64,000 bases of DNA from Cystobacter fuscus DSM 2262 (GTDB lineage: Bacteria > Myxococcota > Myxococcia > Myxococcales > Myxococcaceae). The DNA lies in assembly GCF_000335475.2 (NCBI RefSeq), contig NZ_ANAH02000007.1, forward strand, positions 310,001 through 374,000, read 5' to 3'. Positions 17,255 through 24,853 of this stretch are shown piece after piece (the first letter of the stretch is position 1; every line of letters begins with the position of its first letter). Both the position numbers and the translations under genes were made by a program. The notes beneath the pieces were generated by a model. The model had not been told where the DNA came from. It did not search any database and was given only the letters and a program-made list of their open reading frames with translations.

Positions 17255-18019
17255 ATGAAGCTGCCCCCCACCCCGCCCACTGACGGCGTGCTCAAGTCGC
17301 TCGGCCACCTGGTGCGCAAGTCCGAGGGCGACGCCAGCGGCAAGCCGGTGTTCCGCATCACCTCCGAGGTGCTCGATCGGCACAACGACCGGGTGCGCGC
17401 CGGAGCCTTGAGGACCGAGGCCTACAACGCCAACCCCGTCCTGCTCTGGAATCACGAGCACGGCGTTCCCGCCATTGGCACCGCTCGCGTCTTCCAGGAG
17501 GGAGAGGAGTGGTTCATGGAGCCTGCCTTCGACGGCATTGGCGACTTGTCCAAGGAGGTGGGCGCCAAGGTGGAGGCGCGCACCCTGCGCACCTGCTCCA
17601 TCTTCTTCCGCTTCTCCAAGTACGAGCCGAACGCCGAGGGCGGGCTCGACTACGAGGAGTGCGAACTGCTCGAAGTCTCAATCACAAACATCCCCGCCAA
17701 CCCCGAGGCCTGCCGCGTGAAGAACCAAGGACAGACGAAGAAGAACGACGCCCCCACCCCACCTCCCGAGGAGGCGGGCAAGGACGCCGAAGGGCAGGAC
17801 CTGGGCGCGCTCCTGGACGAGAAGTTGAGTCCTCTCGTGGAGGCCCTCGGCAAGCTCACCCAGGCCCTGGCCGCCAAGGCCGAGGAACCGGCCGAGGACC
17901 CCACCGACACCGAGGAGGAGGCGGGCAAGGGAGATGACGAGCCGCCCGCGCCTCCCGCCGAGGCGCCCACCGAGGCGAAGTCCCTGAAGCGCTTCCGCTC
18001 GCCCTTCGTGTGCGGCTGA
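17255..18019 (+). CDS. Prohead protease with C-terminal scaffold-like extension
   Basis: 254 residues. The protease half (about 20-155) shows the HK97 prohead protease (S78) pattern: VLDRHNDRVRAGAL, the catalytic-histidine region NPVLLWNHEH and the serine region ARTLRTCSIFFRF, then LLEVSITNIPANPEACRV. The C-terminal ~95 residues are Pro/Glu/Ala-rich and helical (LGALLDEKLSPLVEALGKLTQALAAKAEEPAEDPTD), as expected of a fused scaffold. It matures the capsid by cleaving the capsid N-terminus. It lies between portal and capsid genes. Confidence 0.85.
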   Translation: MKLPPTPPTDGVLKSLGHLVRKSEGDASGKPVFRITSEVLDRHNDRVRAGALRTEAYNANPVLLWNHEHGVPAIGTARVFQEGEEWFMEPAFDGIGDLSKEVGAKVEARTLRTCSIFFRFSKYEPNAEGGLDYEECELLEVSITNIPANPEACRVKNQGQTKKNDAPTPPPEEAGKDAEGQDLGALLDEKLSPLVEALGKLTQALAAKAEEPAEDPTDTEEEAGKGDDEPPAPPAEAPTEAKSLKRFRSPFVCG

Positions 18020-18061
18020 GCCAGCACCCATTACCCCTCCCCTCTCTCCCGAGGTCTCACC

Positions 18062-19300
18062 ATGAAGCTCACCCCCGAGCAGCAGAAGTACATCGACGAG
18101 CAGGTGGCCAAGCAGCTCAAGGCCAAGCAGAAGGAACTCAACGCGCTGATCTCCAAGGGCGTCGCGGACGAGCTCGCCGCGCGGCCCGCGGCTCCCGCCC
18201 CGGCCCCCGCCCCATCGGCGGGAGCCACCCCGGGCGAGCGGCGCAAGACGCTCAAGCAGTTCTTCGGGCTGTCGGCGAAGGCCAGCTATCTCCAGGCGGC
18301 TGCGGCCGGAGGGCACGTCAATCAGACGCTCGCCGACGCGGCCGCCAAGGCGGCGACGGAGCTGGGCTCGCGCTTCGCCGCCAAGGCGGAGGGGCCCAAC
18401 GGGGCCGTGGTCACCACTGGCGGCGCGCTCATGTCCGAGGAGTGGAGCACCGACATCATCGGCATGCTCCGCGACGTCATGGTGCTCCAGGCAGCGGGCG
18501 TGCGCGTCGAGGCGGTGCACGGCTCGAAGAAGAACCTGGGCAAGCTCAACTCGGGCGCCACGGCCGAGTTCGTCGAACCGGGCCAGTCGCCCACGCCGAG
18601 CAACATCGACACGGGCATGGTCATCCTCGCGCCGAAGAAGTGCATGGGGCTCATCGAGCCGACGAAGGACATGCTGCGCGATCCCAGCTTCCTCGGCAGC
18701 GAGGCCACCTTCACCGACGACTTGCTCGCCGCCATCGGCCTCAAGGCGGACCTCGAATGCCTCGTGGGTGACGGCACGGGCCCGCGCCCCCTCGGGCTGG
18801 TGCGGCAGATCGTGGCGGGCAACAAGTTCTCGCTCACGGTGCCCATCACCAGCGCCAACCTCGCCTCGATCATCACCGCCCTGGACAAGGCCGAGCGACT
18901 GGTGCGCGAGAGCAAGCACACCTTCCAGGGCGCCAAGCCGGGCTGGGTGATGACAAGCAAGACGCTGATGGCGCTCAAGAGCCTGCGCGACAACGCCGGC
19001 TGGGTCTTCCGGCAGCAGTTGGATCAGGGGATGCTCAACGGCTACCCCTTCCATGTCACCGACAGCACCAGCGGCAAGGGCAAGGGCGGGAAGGACTTCA
19101 TCATCTTCGGCCTCTGGGATACCGCCACCTTCGGCATGGCATTTGGCGGCGGAGAGGCGCCCGAGAACGGCATCATCGTCGAGATGAGCGAGCCGAAGTT
19201 CTCCCAGGACCTGGCCACCTTCAAGGGCATCACCTACGTGGACGTGAAGCTGCGCTACAACAACACCTTCGCCGTCATCGAGGAGCTCACCTTCCAGTGA
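18062..19300 (+). CDS. Major capsid protein (HK97 fold)
   Basis: 412 residues with CGAGGTCTCACC before the ATG. The N-terminal delta domain is helical (PEQQKYIDEQVAKQLKAKQKELNALISKG), followed by an Ala/Pro linker where the protease probably cuts. The mature part has SEEWSTDIIGMLRDVMVLQAAGVRVE (N-arm and E-loop region), AEFVEPGQSPTPSNIDTGMVILAPKKCMGLIEPTKDMLRD, GDGTGPRPLGLV and the terminal strand GITYVDVKLRYNNTFAVIEELTFQ, all features of HK97-type capsids. A hairpin terminator or attenuator follows the stop codon. Confidence 0.93.
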   Translation: MKLTPEQQKYIDEQVAKQLKAKQKELNALISKGVADELAARPAAPAPAPAPSAGATPGERRKTLKQFFGLSAKASYLQAAAAGGHVNQTLADAAAKAATELGSRFAAKAEGPNGAVVTTGGALMSEEWSTDIIGMLRDVMVLQAAGVRVEAVHGSKKNLGKLNSGATAEFVEPGQSPTPSNIDTGMVILAPKKCMGLIEPTKDMLRDPSFLGSEATFTDDLLAAIGLKADLECLVGDGTGPRPLGLVRQIVAGNKFSLTVPITSANLASIITALDKAERLVRESKHTFQGAKPGWVMTSKTLMALKSLRDNAGWVFRQQLDQGMLNGYPFHVTDSTSGKGKGGKDFIIFGLWDTATFGMAFGGGEAPENGIIVEMSEPKFSQDLATFKGITYVDVKLRYNNTFAVIEELTFQ

Positions 19301-19301
19301 C

Positions 19302-19329
19302 GCCCGTGCGCGCCGGGTGCCGCACGGGC
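19302..19329 (+). terminator. Hairpin after the capsid gene
   Basis: GCCCGTGCG (19302-19310) pairs with CGCACGGGC (19321-19329) one base after the capsid stop. It may attenuate read-through or protect the capsid message. Confidence 0.65.
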
Positions 19330-19369
19330 CCGGTGCGTCCTCCCTTCACCTCTCACCCCAGGACTTCGT

Positions 19370-19831
19370 ATGGCATTGCACCCTTCCCTCAATGACATTG
19401 GCGCGTACCTTTCCATGGTGGGCACCCTCGCGGATGCGAGCGGCCCCAAGGGCTACTCGCCGGCCACGCTCGCCGCCAACACGTACACGGACGGAGACGC
19501 CTTCTCCCTGGACGGCGCGCGCAGCGCCGTCCTCACCGCCATGACGGGCACCGCCACGAGCGGCCCCACCGCCCAGAGCCACGTCTTCACCCTGGAGACG
19601 AGCGCGGGCGGCGAGTCCCCCACCTGGACGGAGTACGCGGGCGCCTCCGTCACCCTCACCGGGGACGAGAAGAGCGGCCGCGCCGACTTCTCCCTGGGGC
19701 GCGTGCCCGCCGGACACACCCAGGCCCGCGTCAAGGTGGTGGTGGGCTTCACCGGGGGCTCCTCCCCCAAGCAGACGGTGGCCGCCCACGTGGTGCTCGG
19801 CGGCTACGAGACGCTGCCCGCCCCGCGGTAA
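19370..19831 (+). CDS. Probable capsid decoration protein
   Basis: 153 residues; CCAGGACTTCGT precedes the ATG. The protein is Thr/Gly/Ala-rich and predicted all-beta (YTDGDAFSLDGARSAVLTAMTGTATSGPTAQSHVFTLETS, VTLTGDEKSGRADFSLGRVPAGHTQARVKVVVGFTGGS). Its position between capsid and head-tail connector, flanked by hairpins on both sides, suits a decoration or capsid-stabilising protein made in large amounts. No specific family recognised. Confidence 0.6.
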   Translation: MALHPSLNDIGAYLSMVGTLADASGPKGYSPATLAANTYTDGDAFSLDGARSAVLTAMTGTATSGPTAQSHVFTLETSAGGESPTWTEYAGASVTLTGDEKSGRADFSLGRVPAGHTQARVKVVVGFTGGSSPKQTVAAHVVLGGYETLPAPR

Positions 19832-19854
19832 CCCCAGCGCCCGCCAGTTACCCG

Positions 19855-19889
19855 CCGGGGAGGTGGCCCACCCCGGGCGGCCTCCCCGG
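19855..19889 (+). terminator. Hairpin after the decoration gene
   Basis: CCGGGGAGG (19855-19863) pairs with CCTCCCCGG (19881-19889). It lies between the high-expression capsid genes and the low-expression connector genes. Confidence 0.6.
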
Positions 19890-19911
19890 CTTTCCATTTC
19901 GAGGTGCCTCC

Positions 19912-20577
19912 ATGCCTTTCGCCGAAGACTTCACCACCCTGGCCCGGGCAGCCGATCGCCTGAAGGTGCCCTCCACGAGCACCGAGCTGCCCGGCCTGGT
20001 GCTCGCCGCCTCCCGCGCCGTGGCCCACTTCCTCGGCTACCCGGCCGCCTTCCGCGAGGGCGTGGAGGAGACGGTGGTGGGCCAGGGCGGCGCGTACGTG
20101 TGGCTGCGCGCAGGCGCGGTGCGCCAGTTGCGCTCGGTGCGCGTGCGCGGCGCCGAGTTGCCCGCGGGGGACGTGGCCATTGACTGCCCCCGCGCGGGGC
20201 GCCTCGTGCACCGGCGCGGCACCTGGCCCTTCACCGGCAGCGCCACGCGGGGCATCGTCCCCACCCCGCTGCGCGCCTGGGACACCGGGGAAATTGTCGT
20301 CACCTTCGATGCGGGCTGGCGCACGCCCGGGCAGGTGGCCCTGGCGCTCGAGGCGGACCCGAGCAGCACCCTCGCGAGCGAGCTGCCGGCGGAGCTCGAG
20401 GAGGCGGCGCTGCTCACCCTCACCGCACTCCACCGGGTGGCCGGGCGGGACTTGAATGTCGTCTCCCGCGCCACCGGCACGGCCTCCGTCACCTGGCGCA
20501 CGGACGCGAGCGCGGTGCCCCTACTGGCCCAGCAGCTCGCCGCACCCCACCAGAAGCCCGGACGGAGGCATGCATGA
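19912..20577 (+). CDS. Head-tail connector (adaptor) protein
   Basis: 221 residues. The beginning (EDFTTLARAADRLKVPSTSTELPGLVLAASRAVAHFLGYP) matches the helical start of gp6/gp15-type connectors that sit under the portal. A beta-rich middle follows, then ASELPAELEEAALLTLTALHRVAGRDLNVVSRATGTASVTWRTD. CGAGGTGCCTCC precedes the ATG. It overlaps the next gene by ATGA. Confidence 0.7.
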   Translation: MPFAEDFTTLARAADRLKVPSTSTELPGLVLAASRAVAHFLGYPAAFREGVEETVVGQGGAYVWLRAGAVRQLRSVRVRGAELPAGDVAIDCPRAGRLVHRRGTWPFTGSATRGIVPTPLRAWDTGEIVVTFDAGWRTPGQVALALEADPSSTLASELPAELEEAALLTLTALHRVAGRDLNVVSRATGTASVTWRTDASAVPLLAQQLAAPHQKPGRRHA

Positions 20578-20903
20578 GTCTCATCGCCGAGGACCTCAAG
20601 GAAACCCTCCACCTGCGCCGCTTCGTGCGCATGGTGGACAACGGCCGGCGCGAGGAGTTCAGCGAGCCCGAACCCCACCCCTGCCGGTGGGAGCCCGGTG
20701 CGCGGCTGGTGAAGTCGGCCGAGGGCAAGCAGGTGGTGTGCGAGGGGACGCTCTTCACCACCGCGCGGCTCGGCCCGCGGGACCTGCTGTGGCTGCCCGG
20801 GGCCAACCCGGCCGACTACACGGCGAGCCGCCGGGCCCTCAACTCCTACGAGCGGAAGGACCTGGAGACGGGCGCCTTCGACCACAGCGAGGTGGTGGTG
20901 TGA
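20574..20903 (+). CDS. Head closure (stopper-like) protein
   Basis: 109 residues, LKETLHLRRFVRMVDNGRREEFSEPEPHPCRWEPGARLVKSAEGKQVVCEGTLFTTARLGPRDLLWLPG. Size, predicted small beta-barrel and position after the adaptor match phage head-closure proteins of the HK97 gp10/SPP1 gp16 kind. It overlaps the neighbouring genes on both sides by a few bases. Confidence 0.6.
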   Translation: MSLIAEDLKETLHLRRFVRMVDNGRREEFSEPEPHPCRWEPGARLVKSAEGKQVVCEGTLFTTARLGPRDLLWLPGANPADYTASRRALNSYERKDLETGAFDHSEVVV

Positions 20904-21322
20904 GCCGCCTCAAGGACGTGGAGCTCGACGTGGCGCGCCTGCTCGAGGCAGCGGGCCTGGGCAGCCTCGCGGACGGACTGCCCACGCTCTACGCGGGGCC
21001 CTACCCGCCCGGCGCCCCGGACGCCTTCATCGCGTGCCGGTTCTCCGGCGGGGAGAAGCCGGAGAAGTACCTCGCGGGCGCGAGGACGGCGCTCCACCGC
21101 TGTACGGTGACGGTGCTGGTGCGCGCCGCGCGCGGCCCGGACGGCTACTCCGAGGGGAGCGCCCGGGCCCGAGCGGCCTGGGAGGCGCTGTACGACGCCC
21201 ACCCCGAGGGCTACGTGAGCGTGGACGTCGAGGACGGTGGGCCCACGTACCTCGGCGAGGACGAGGAGGGGCGGCCCCGGTGGTCACTCACGGTGGGCGT
21301 TCTGTACCACTCTCATGCATAA
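20900..21322 (+). CDS. Tail completion/terminator-like protein
   Basis: 140 residues from a GTG at 20900 that overlaps the previous stop (GTGA). VSRLKDVELDVARLLEAAGLGSLADGLPTLYAG is followed by beta strands FIACRFSGGEKP, ALHRCTVTVLVRAA and WSLTVGVLYHSHA. This fits the tail-terminator group that caps the tail tube. The gene ends 9 bases before the stop of the opposing SIR2 gene, an unusually tight convergent junction created by cargo insertion. Confidence 0.6.
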   Translation: MSRLKDVELDVARLLEAAGLGSLADGLPTLYAGPYPPGAPDAFIACRFSGGEKPEKYLAGARTALHRCTVTVLVRAARGPDGYSEGSARARAAWEALYDAHPEGYVSVDVEDGGPTYLGEDEEGRPRWSLTVGVLYHSHA

Positions 21323-21331
21323 CGTCGCATT

Positions 21332-22531
21332 TCATCGCCTCTGCGGCCAATGCGAGGAAAACATTCTCCATGGCTCATCAATCCATTTCGCAGGACACAC
21401 AGACAAGAAGTCCTCACCATAGAGAGGGTGGTCAACGAGCGTGAACCTGAGACCACCAGCATTCTGTGGCGGGGACCCATCAGCAATAGGATGGCGGTCA
21501 GACAATGCGAAACGAAGCAAACTCTGGAGACGCTGCGCATCCGGAGAATTAACTCCAAGAACAGTGTGTACGGCGAGATACGCCTTCTCGTTCCCTCGAA
21601 TAGCCGTCAACAAGCGCTCGCGCGCGTGGCTGTCCGAGGGAGGGAAGCGAAAGCCAATAAACACAATGGAATCCGCACTCCTGATTGCTTCCTCGCCAGC
21701 CACCCAGAGTTGCCGCAGCCAGCCGTCGGAGATCCGCTTTTTGAGGGGGCCAGGACTGGCGATCGCCAACTCACTATCCTTGCACTTGAGGGCAAAATCG
21801 AAATCCGGCTGATGATGCACCTCGACCGTCTCTTCACCGGTCGGCAGTTCCCTGGAATCGTCCGGCAAGCCCTTTACCTGCCAATTCACGCTGCCATGCA
21901 ACTTCAGCAGGCGTGCACGCTGGTGATAGGATAGCGAGTGCATCGCCGACTCACCCAGTCGCACTACGTGAATTTTGTTGGTGACGGCATTGAGCTTCTC
22001 GATCACGCAATCGTAATTAAATGTGATGATCGTATCGTCATTTGTCAGACGCGAAGCCCAATCCACAAACGGACTCCACCGCTCAGTGGATGGATCGGCC
22101 CCGACAAGAAAGGCGGAGCAGTAGGCCGCCACAATTCGCTTGGCGGCGCGGGAAAGCTCTAGGGGTTCTGGGATTACATCGGGCGCACAATTCCAGGACT
22201 TGAAGATGCGCACAAGCCGATGGTAGGCAGGAGAGCCTGCTCCGCCGGCGGCCGCAGTGTCCATGTAGTCAAGGAACTGCTCCGCGTCTCCCCAAATAAA
22301 CTCCCCAACGTCATTCCAGCGATTTCGTGCCTGATTGTCTGCGCTTCTTGAGCCATAGCTATAGAGACGCAGAACAAGGTCGTAAATGAGTGCATCCAAC
22401 TTGGGGAACTGCGCTTTGGGGTAGCATGCTTCGAGATGATTCAGCACTTCCGAACGCATCAGCTCGTTAAGCAATGGACCACCCAGTGGTCTACTGAACC
22501 CAGCACCAAGAATCCAAACTCGCTTGCTCAT
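21332..22531 (-). CDS. SIR2-domain protein, probable anti-phage NADase carried by the prophage
   Basis: 399 residues on the strand opposite to the tail genes. Residues 5-24 (VWILGAGFSRPLGGPLLNEL) form the Rossmann GAG-x-S NAD site; TFNYD (170-174), LLKLHGSVNW (208-217, catalytic His 212) and ADSIVFIGFRFPPSD near the C-terminus complete a SIR2/TIR-like NAD-binding core. No transmembrane or sensor domain is obvious; the C-terminal ~70 residues may be the sensor. In Thoeris ThsA, DSR, SIR2-HerA and similar systems this domain depletes NAD+ on infection. GC content and codon use are clearly lower than in the flanking phage genes. It sits alone between tail completion genes, the usual place for a moron. 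Confidence 0.85.
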   Translation of the reverse strand: MSKRVWILGAGFSRPLGGPLLNELMRSEVLNHLEACYPKAQFPKLDALIYDLVLRLYSYGSRSADNQARNRWNDVGEFIWGDAEQFLDYMDTAAAGGAGSPAYHRLVRIFKSWNCAPDVIPEPLELSRAAKRIVAAYCSAFLVGADPSTERWSPFVDWASRLTNDDTIITFNYDCVIEKLNAVTNKIHVVRLGESAMHSLSYHQRARLLKLHGSVNWQVKGLPDDSRELPTGEETVEVHHQPDFDFALKCKDSELAIASPGPLKKRISDGWLRQLWVAGEEAIRSADSIVFIGFRFPPSDSHARERLLTAIRGNEKAYLAVHTVLGVNSPDAQRLQSLLRFALSDRHPIADGSPPQNAGGLRFTLVDHPLYGEDFLSVCPAKWIDEPWRMFSSHWPQRR

Positions 22532-22886
22532 GCATCAAGCCTACCTGCCATGAGGCACAGGAGCGAATTGTGCGTCGGGGCTGGCGCAGCGAGGATGTGT
22601 CTCCGCCGCGCCTAGCATGCCACACACTGCATCCCACTCGGCCTCCGCGTGCTCCACCCGAGCAGCCAGGTAGCGCATCCGGGACCCTTCAGTTCCATCA
22701 CGACCCCGCTGCGCCTCTTGGAGCACCCTCCGCCCGCAGGAGCCTCTCGGCCAGTTGCGGCCGTCCGTTCCCGCCCATAGACCACCCTCCCGCCTATTGG
22801 ACCGGGCGCATCCTGTCGCGCCCCTCGGTGCACGGGGGGGGCTCGCAACCTGACGTCTTCTGAGCACATCCCGGGCCAACCACCCG
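22532..22886. other. Region between SIR2 cargo and tail genes
   Basis: About 355 bases. It must hold the leftward SIR2 promoter. A leftward frame encodes an uncertain fragment ending YLAARVEHAEAEWDAVCGMLGAAETHP, which could be the remnant of a phage gene damaged when the cargo entered. I do not call a gene. Confidence 0.4.
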
Positions 22887-22902
22887 CCCCTTCTGCCGGG
22901 GC
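22887..22902 (+). promoter_or_regulatory. Pre-start hairpin (CCCCTTCT motif)
   Basis: CCCCTTCTGCCGGGGC directly before the ATG at 22903: CCCC pairs with GGGG. Confidence 0.7.
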
Positions 22903-23331
22903 ATGGCTCCCCGCCGCAACAGACGCATCAGGGTGAAGGTGACGGTGGACACCGCCGCCCTGCGCCAGCTGCGTGACGACGCCCCGCAGGTGCTCCGGGC
23001 CCTGGACCATCCGCTGCGCGACGCGGCCCGGCGCATCCTCGACATCTCCCTCTTCCTCGTCCCCCGCGGTGGAGCTCCGGGCGATCCGCTCAACCTCGCC
23101 GACACCGCCTTCCTCGACGGCCCCTTCTTCAACCCCGAGCGTAAGTCCTCCACGTGGACCTGTGGTTACGCGCACCCCGCTGCGGGGGCCATCCACCAGG
23201 GTTTCCACTGGGGCGACGCGCTCAAGCCCCCACCCGACTTCCTGCGCCGCGCCACCAAGGGCATCTCCCGCCAGCTCAAGAAGGCGGTGGGCCACGTGCT
23301 CATGCGGGAGATCGCCCGCCTCACCCAGTAG
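22903..23331 (+). CDS. Neck/tail completion protein (HK97 gp10-like)
   Basis: 142 residues, RIRVKVTVDTAALRQLRDDAPQVLRALDHPLRDAARRILDISLFLVPRGG, then a central strand region SSTWTCGYAHPAAGAIHQGFHWGD and a basic C-terminal helix. The pattern of an early helix pair, a V-P-x-x-T/G-type segment and the A-x-x-x-H-x-G motif resembles HK97 gp10-like neck proteins. It begins after the shared pre-start hairpin and precedes the tail tube gene by 10 bases. Confidence 0.6.
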   Translation: MAPRRNRRIRVKVTVDTAALRQLRDDAPQVLRALDHPLRDAARRILDISLFLVPRGGAPGDPLNLADTAFLDGPFFNPERKSSTWTCGYAHPAAGAIHQGFHWGDALKPPPDFLRRATKGISRQLKKAVGHVLMREIARLTQ

Positions 23332-23341
23332 GAGCCACACC

Positions 23342-23776
23342 ATGCCCACCCCCGAAGTCATCGAAGCCCACCTGTACTCCATTCACGTCCTCGCGACGAA
23401 GACGGAGGCCCTGTCGGACGCCAACAAGCCCAAGACGCTCAAGAAGTTCGACATCCCGGACTCCATGGAGCTGCGGGAGCTGAAGTACCTCAACAACACC
23501 AAGGGTCTCGTGCAGTACAGCCCCGGCTTTCGCACCATGAAGGGCACGCTCGAGCTGGACGTGGTGAAGGACAGCCCCATCCTCACCACCATCAAGACGG
23601 CCTACGCCGCGCGCAAGCCCATCTGGGTGGTCTGCGTGGAGGATCCCGACGCCGCCACGGGCGCCCAGGGCGTGCGCTACGAGGGCGTCATCGGTAGTTA
23701 CCCCCTGACGTTGGAGGCGGGCACCCTCGTCTCCGTCTCCATCGAGTTCGGCATCAACGAGTTCGAGCCCATCTGA
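23342..23776 (+). CDS. Major tail tube protein
   Basis: 144 residues from the ATG at 23342 (TAGGAGCCACACC precedes it). KTEALSDANKPKTLKKFDIPDSMELRELKYLNNTKGLVQYSPGFRTMKGTLELDVVKDSP and the final VRYEGVIGSYPLTLEAGTLVSVSIEFGINEFEPI show the beta-sandwich and typical endings of siphovirus tail tube proteins. Its place before the G/GT chaperone and tape measure genes supports this. Confidence 0.75.
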   Translation: MPTPEVIEAHLYSIHVLATKTEALSDANKPKTLKKFDIPDSMELRELKYLNNTKGLVQYSPGFRTMKGTLELDVVKDSPILTTIKTAYAARKPIWVVCVEDPDAATGAQGVRYEGVIGSYPLTLEAGTLVSVSIEFGINEFEPI

Positions 23777-23815
23777 CGCCCCCCCCTCTCTCTACCCACC
23801 CAACAGGAGCATCCC

Positions 23816-24190
23816 ATGTCCGACGTCGACACCATCAAGCGCCGCCTCCTCAACGCCCCCTGGCGGGAGTACATCCGCCGCAGCGTGGAGGCCGAGGGCG
23901 GAGCCATCGAACTCGTCATCCGCCGCCCCCCGGACGCCGTCCTGGAGCCGTTGCTCCGCGACGCCAAGGCCCAGCGCCTCGACGACGAGGGAGCCGAGGA
24001 GAAGCGCGTCGAGGACGTCCTGCGCTTCCGCGCGCGCGTCGTGGCCACCTGCGTCTTCCTGCCGAACGCCGTCACCTCGCTCTTCACCCCGGAGGAGGCG
24101 TACGCCTGGCCCGGGCTCGTCGAGGTGGCCGACGCCTGCATGGCCGCCATCATGCCCGCCAAGGCCCTGGAGAACGCTCGGGGAAACTGA
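23816..24190 (+). CDS. Tail assembly chaperone, unshifted form (gpG-like)
   Basis: 124 residues; AACAGGAGCATCCC precedes the ATG. SDVDTIKRRLLNAPWREYIRRSVEAEGGAIELVIRRPPDAVLEPLLRDAKAQRLDDEG is followed by RARVVATCVFLPNAVTSLFTPEEAYAWPGLVEVADACMAAIM. Content and position directly upstream of the tape measure region match lambda-type tail chaperones, which coat the tape measure during tail assembly. The last two sense codons lie in the slippery sequence at 24181-24187. Confidence 0.8.
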   Translation: MSDVDTIKRRLLNAPWREYIRRSVEAEGGAIELVIRRPPDAVLEPLLRDAKAQRLDDEGAEEKRVEDVLRFRARVVATCVFLPNAVTSLFTPEEAYAWPGLVEVADACMAAIMPAKALENARGN

Positions 24191-24414
24191 CGGGCGACCC
24201 GCTCCACGGGCTCGTGGTCCGGGTCGCCCGCCTCGCGGGGTGGACGTACGAGGAGATGCGGAGCCAGCCCCTCTCATACGTGTACGAACTCGCCGCCGAC
24301 GCCCAACTGGAGAGCGAGTCCATTCGCCAGGAGAGCAACGTCCCCGCCTCCAGTTCAACGTCAGCCCCAGGGGGCGGCCGCCAGCGCATCATCCGGTACA
24401 CCATGAAGGGGTAG
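23816..24414 (+). CDS. Tail assembly chaperone, -1 frameshift fusion (gpGT-like)
   Basis: Predicted product of about 199 residues made when ribosomes slip back one base at 24181-24187. The shifted frame then reads LTGDPLHGLVVRVARLAGWTYEEMRSQPLSYVYELAADAQLESES and ends ...RQRIIRYTMKG at 24414. The T part has no good start codon of its own. In lambda the GT fusion bridges tube subunits to the tape measure and a defined G:GT ratio is required. Confidence 0.8.
24181..24187 (+). other. Programmed -1 ribosomal frameshift site
   Basis: GGGAAAC is read as G GGA AAC with TGA immediately after. It satisfies the X-XXY-YYZ rule and differs only in the last base from the lambda G/T site GGGAAAG. The downstream -1 frame is open to 24414. 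Confidence 0.85.
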
Positions 24415-24475
24415 CCCAGCCGCCCCGCCGACGTCGTGACTTGGCGGGGACAGGCAGGTGCGCGAGGCTGGGGGG

Positions 24476-24829
24476 ATGATCCGAACCCTCGCCACCGTCG
24501 CCGTGCTCCTGTCCGTCGCCGCCTGCTCGAAATCGGGACTCGCCACCATCGAGGAGGCCGAGTCCTTCGCGCAGGCGCGCGGCGTGGTTCTGACGGACAA
24601 GAAGGAGAACACGGACCAGATCGTCGCTCCTCGATGTTATGGCTATAGATCCGGGGCGACGAACGTCAGCGTCTTCCAATTCAACACACCTGAGGCGGCG
24701 GAGACGTGGCGCAAGGCCATGGACGAGATGCCGGGAGGCGAGACGTTGGTGCCCAAGGGGCACGTCGTCTTCAGCATCTGGGGTGGTGTGGATGCCGACC
24801 GACAGAAGGTGATCGCCGCGTTGAAGTAG
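24476..24829 (+). CDS. Small phage lipoprotein (possible superinfection exclusion)
   Basis: 117 residues from the ATG at 24476. MIRTLATVAVLLSVAACSKSG is a lipoprotein signal with lipobox VAAC. The mature part reads IEEAESFAQARGVVLTDKKENTDQIVAPRCYGYRSGATNVSVFQFNTPEAAETWRKAMDEMPGG and ends HVVFSIWGGVDADRQKVIAALK, an alpha/beta ferredoxin-like pattern. It is inserted between the tail chaperone and tape measure genes, where no lipoprotein is needed for virion structure. Lipoprotein morons in other phages block receptors or DNA entry of related phages; that role here is inferred. Confidence 0.7.
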   Translation: MIRTLATVAVLLSVAACSKSGLATIEEAESFAQARGVVLTDKKENTDQIVAPRCYGYRSGATNVSVFQFNTPEAAETWRKAMDEMPGGETLVPKGHVVFSIWGGVDADRQKVIAALK

Positions 24830-24837
24830 CCCGTTCG

Positions 24838-24853
24838 CCCCTTCTGGGGGTGC
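24838..24853 (+). promoter_or_regulatory. Pre-start hairpin (CCCCTTCT motif)
   Basis: CCCCTTCTGGGGGTGC directly before the ATG at 24854: CCCC pairs with GGGG over a minimal TTCT loop. Confidence 0.65.

Noticed and set aside
22541-22879. Possible 112-codon leftward gene next to the SIR2 gene
   Set aside because: Only its last ~45 residues look protein-like. The start is poor and the rest is Arg/Gly-rich; described as a possible scar instead.
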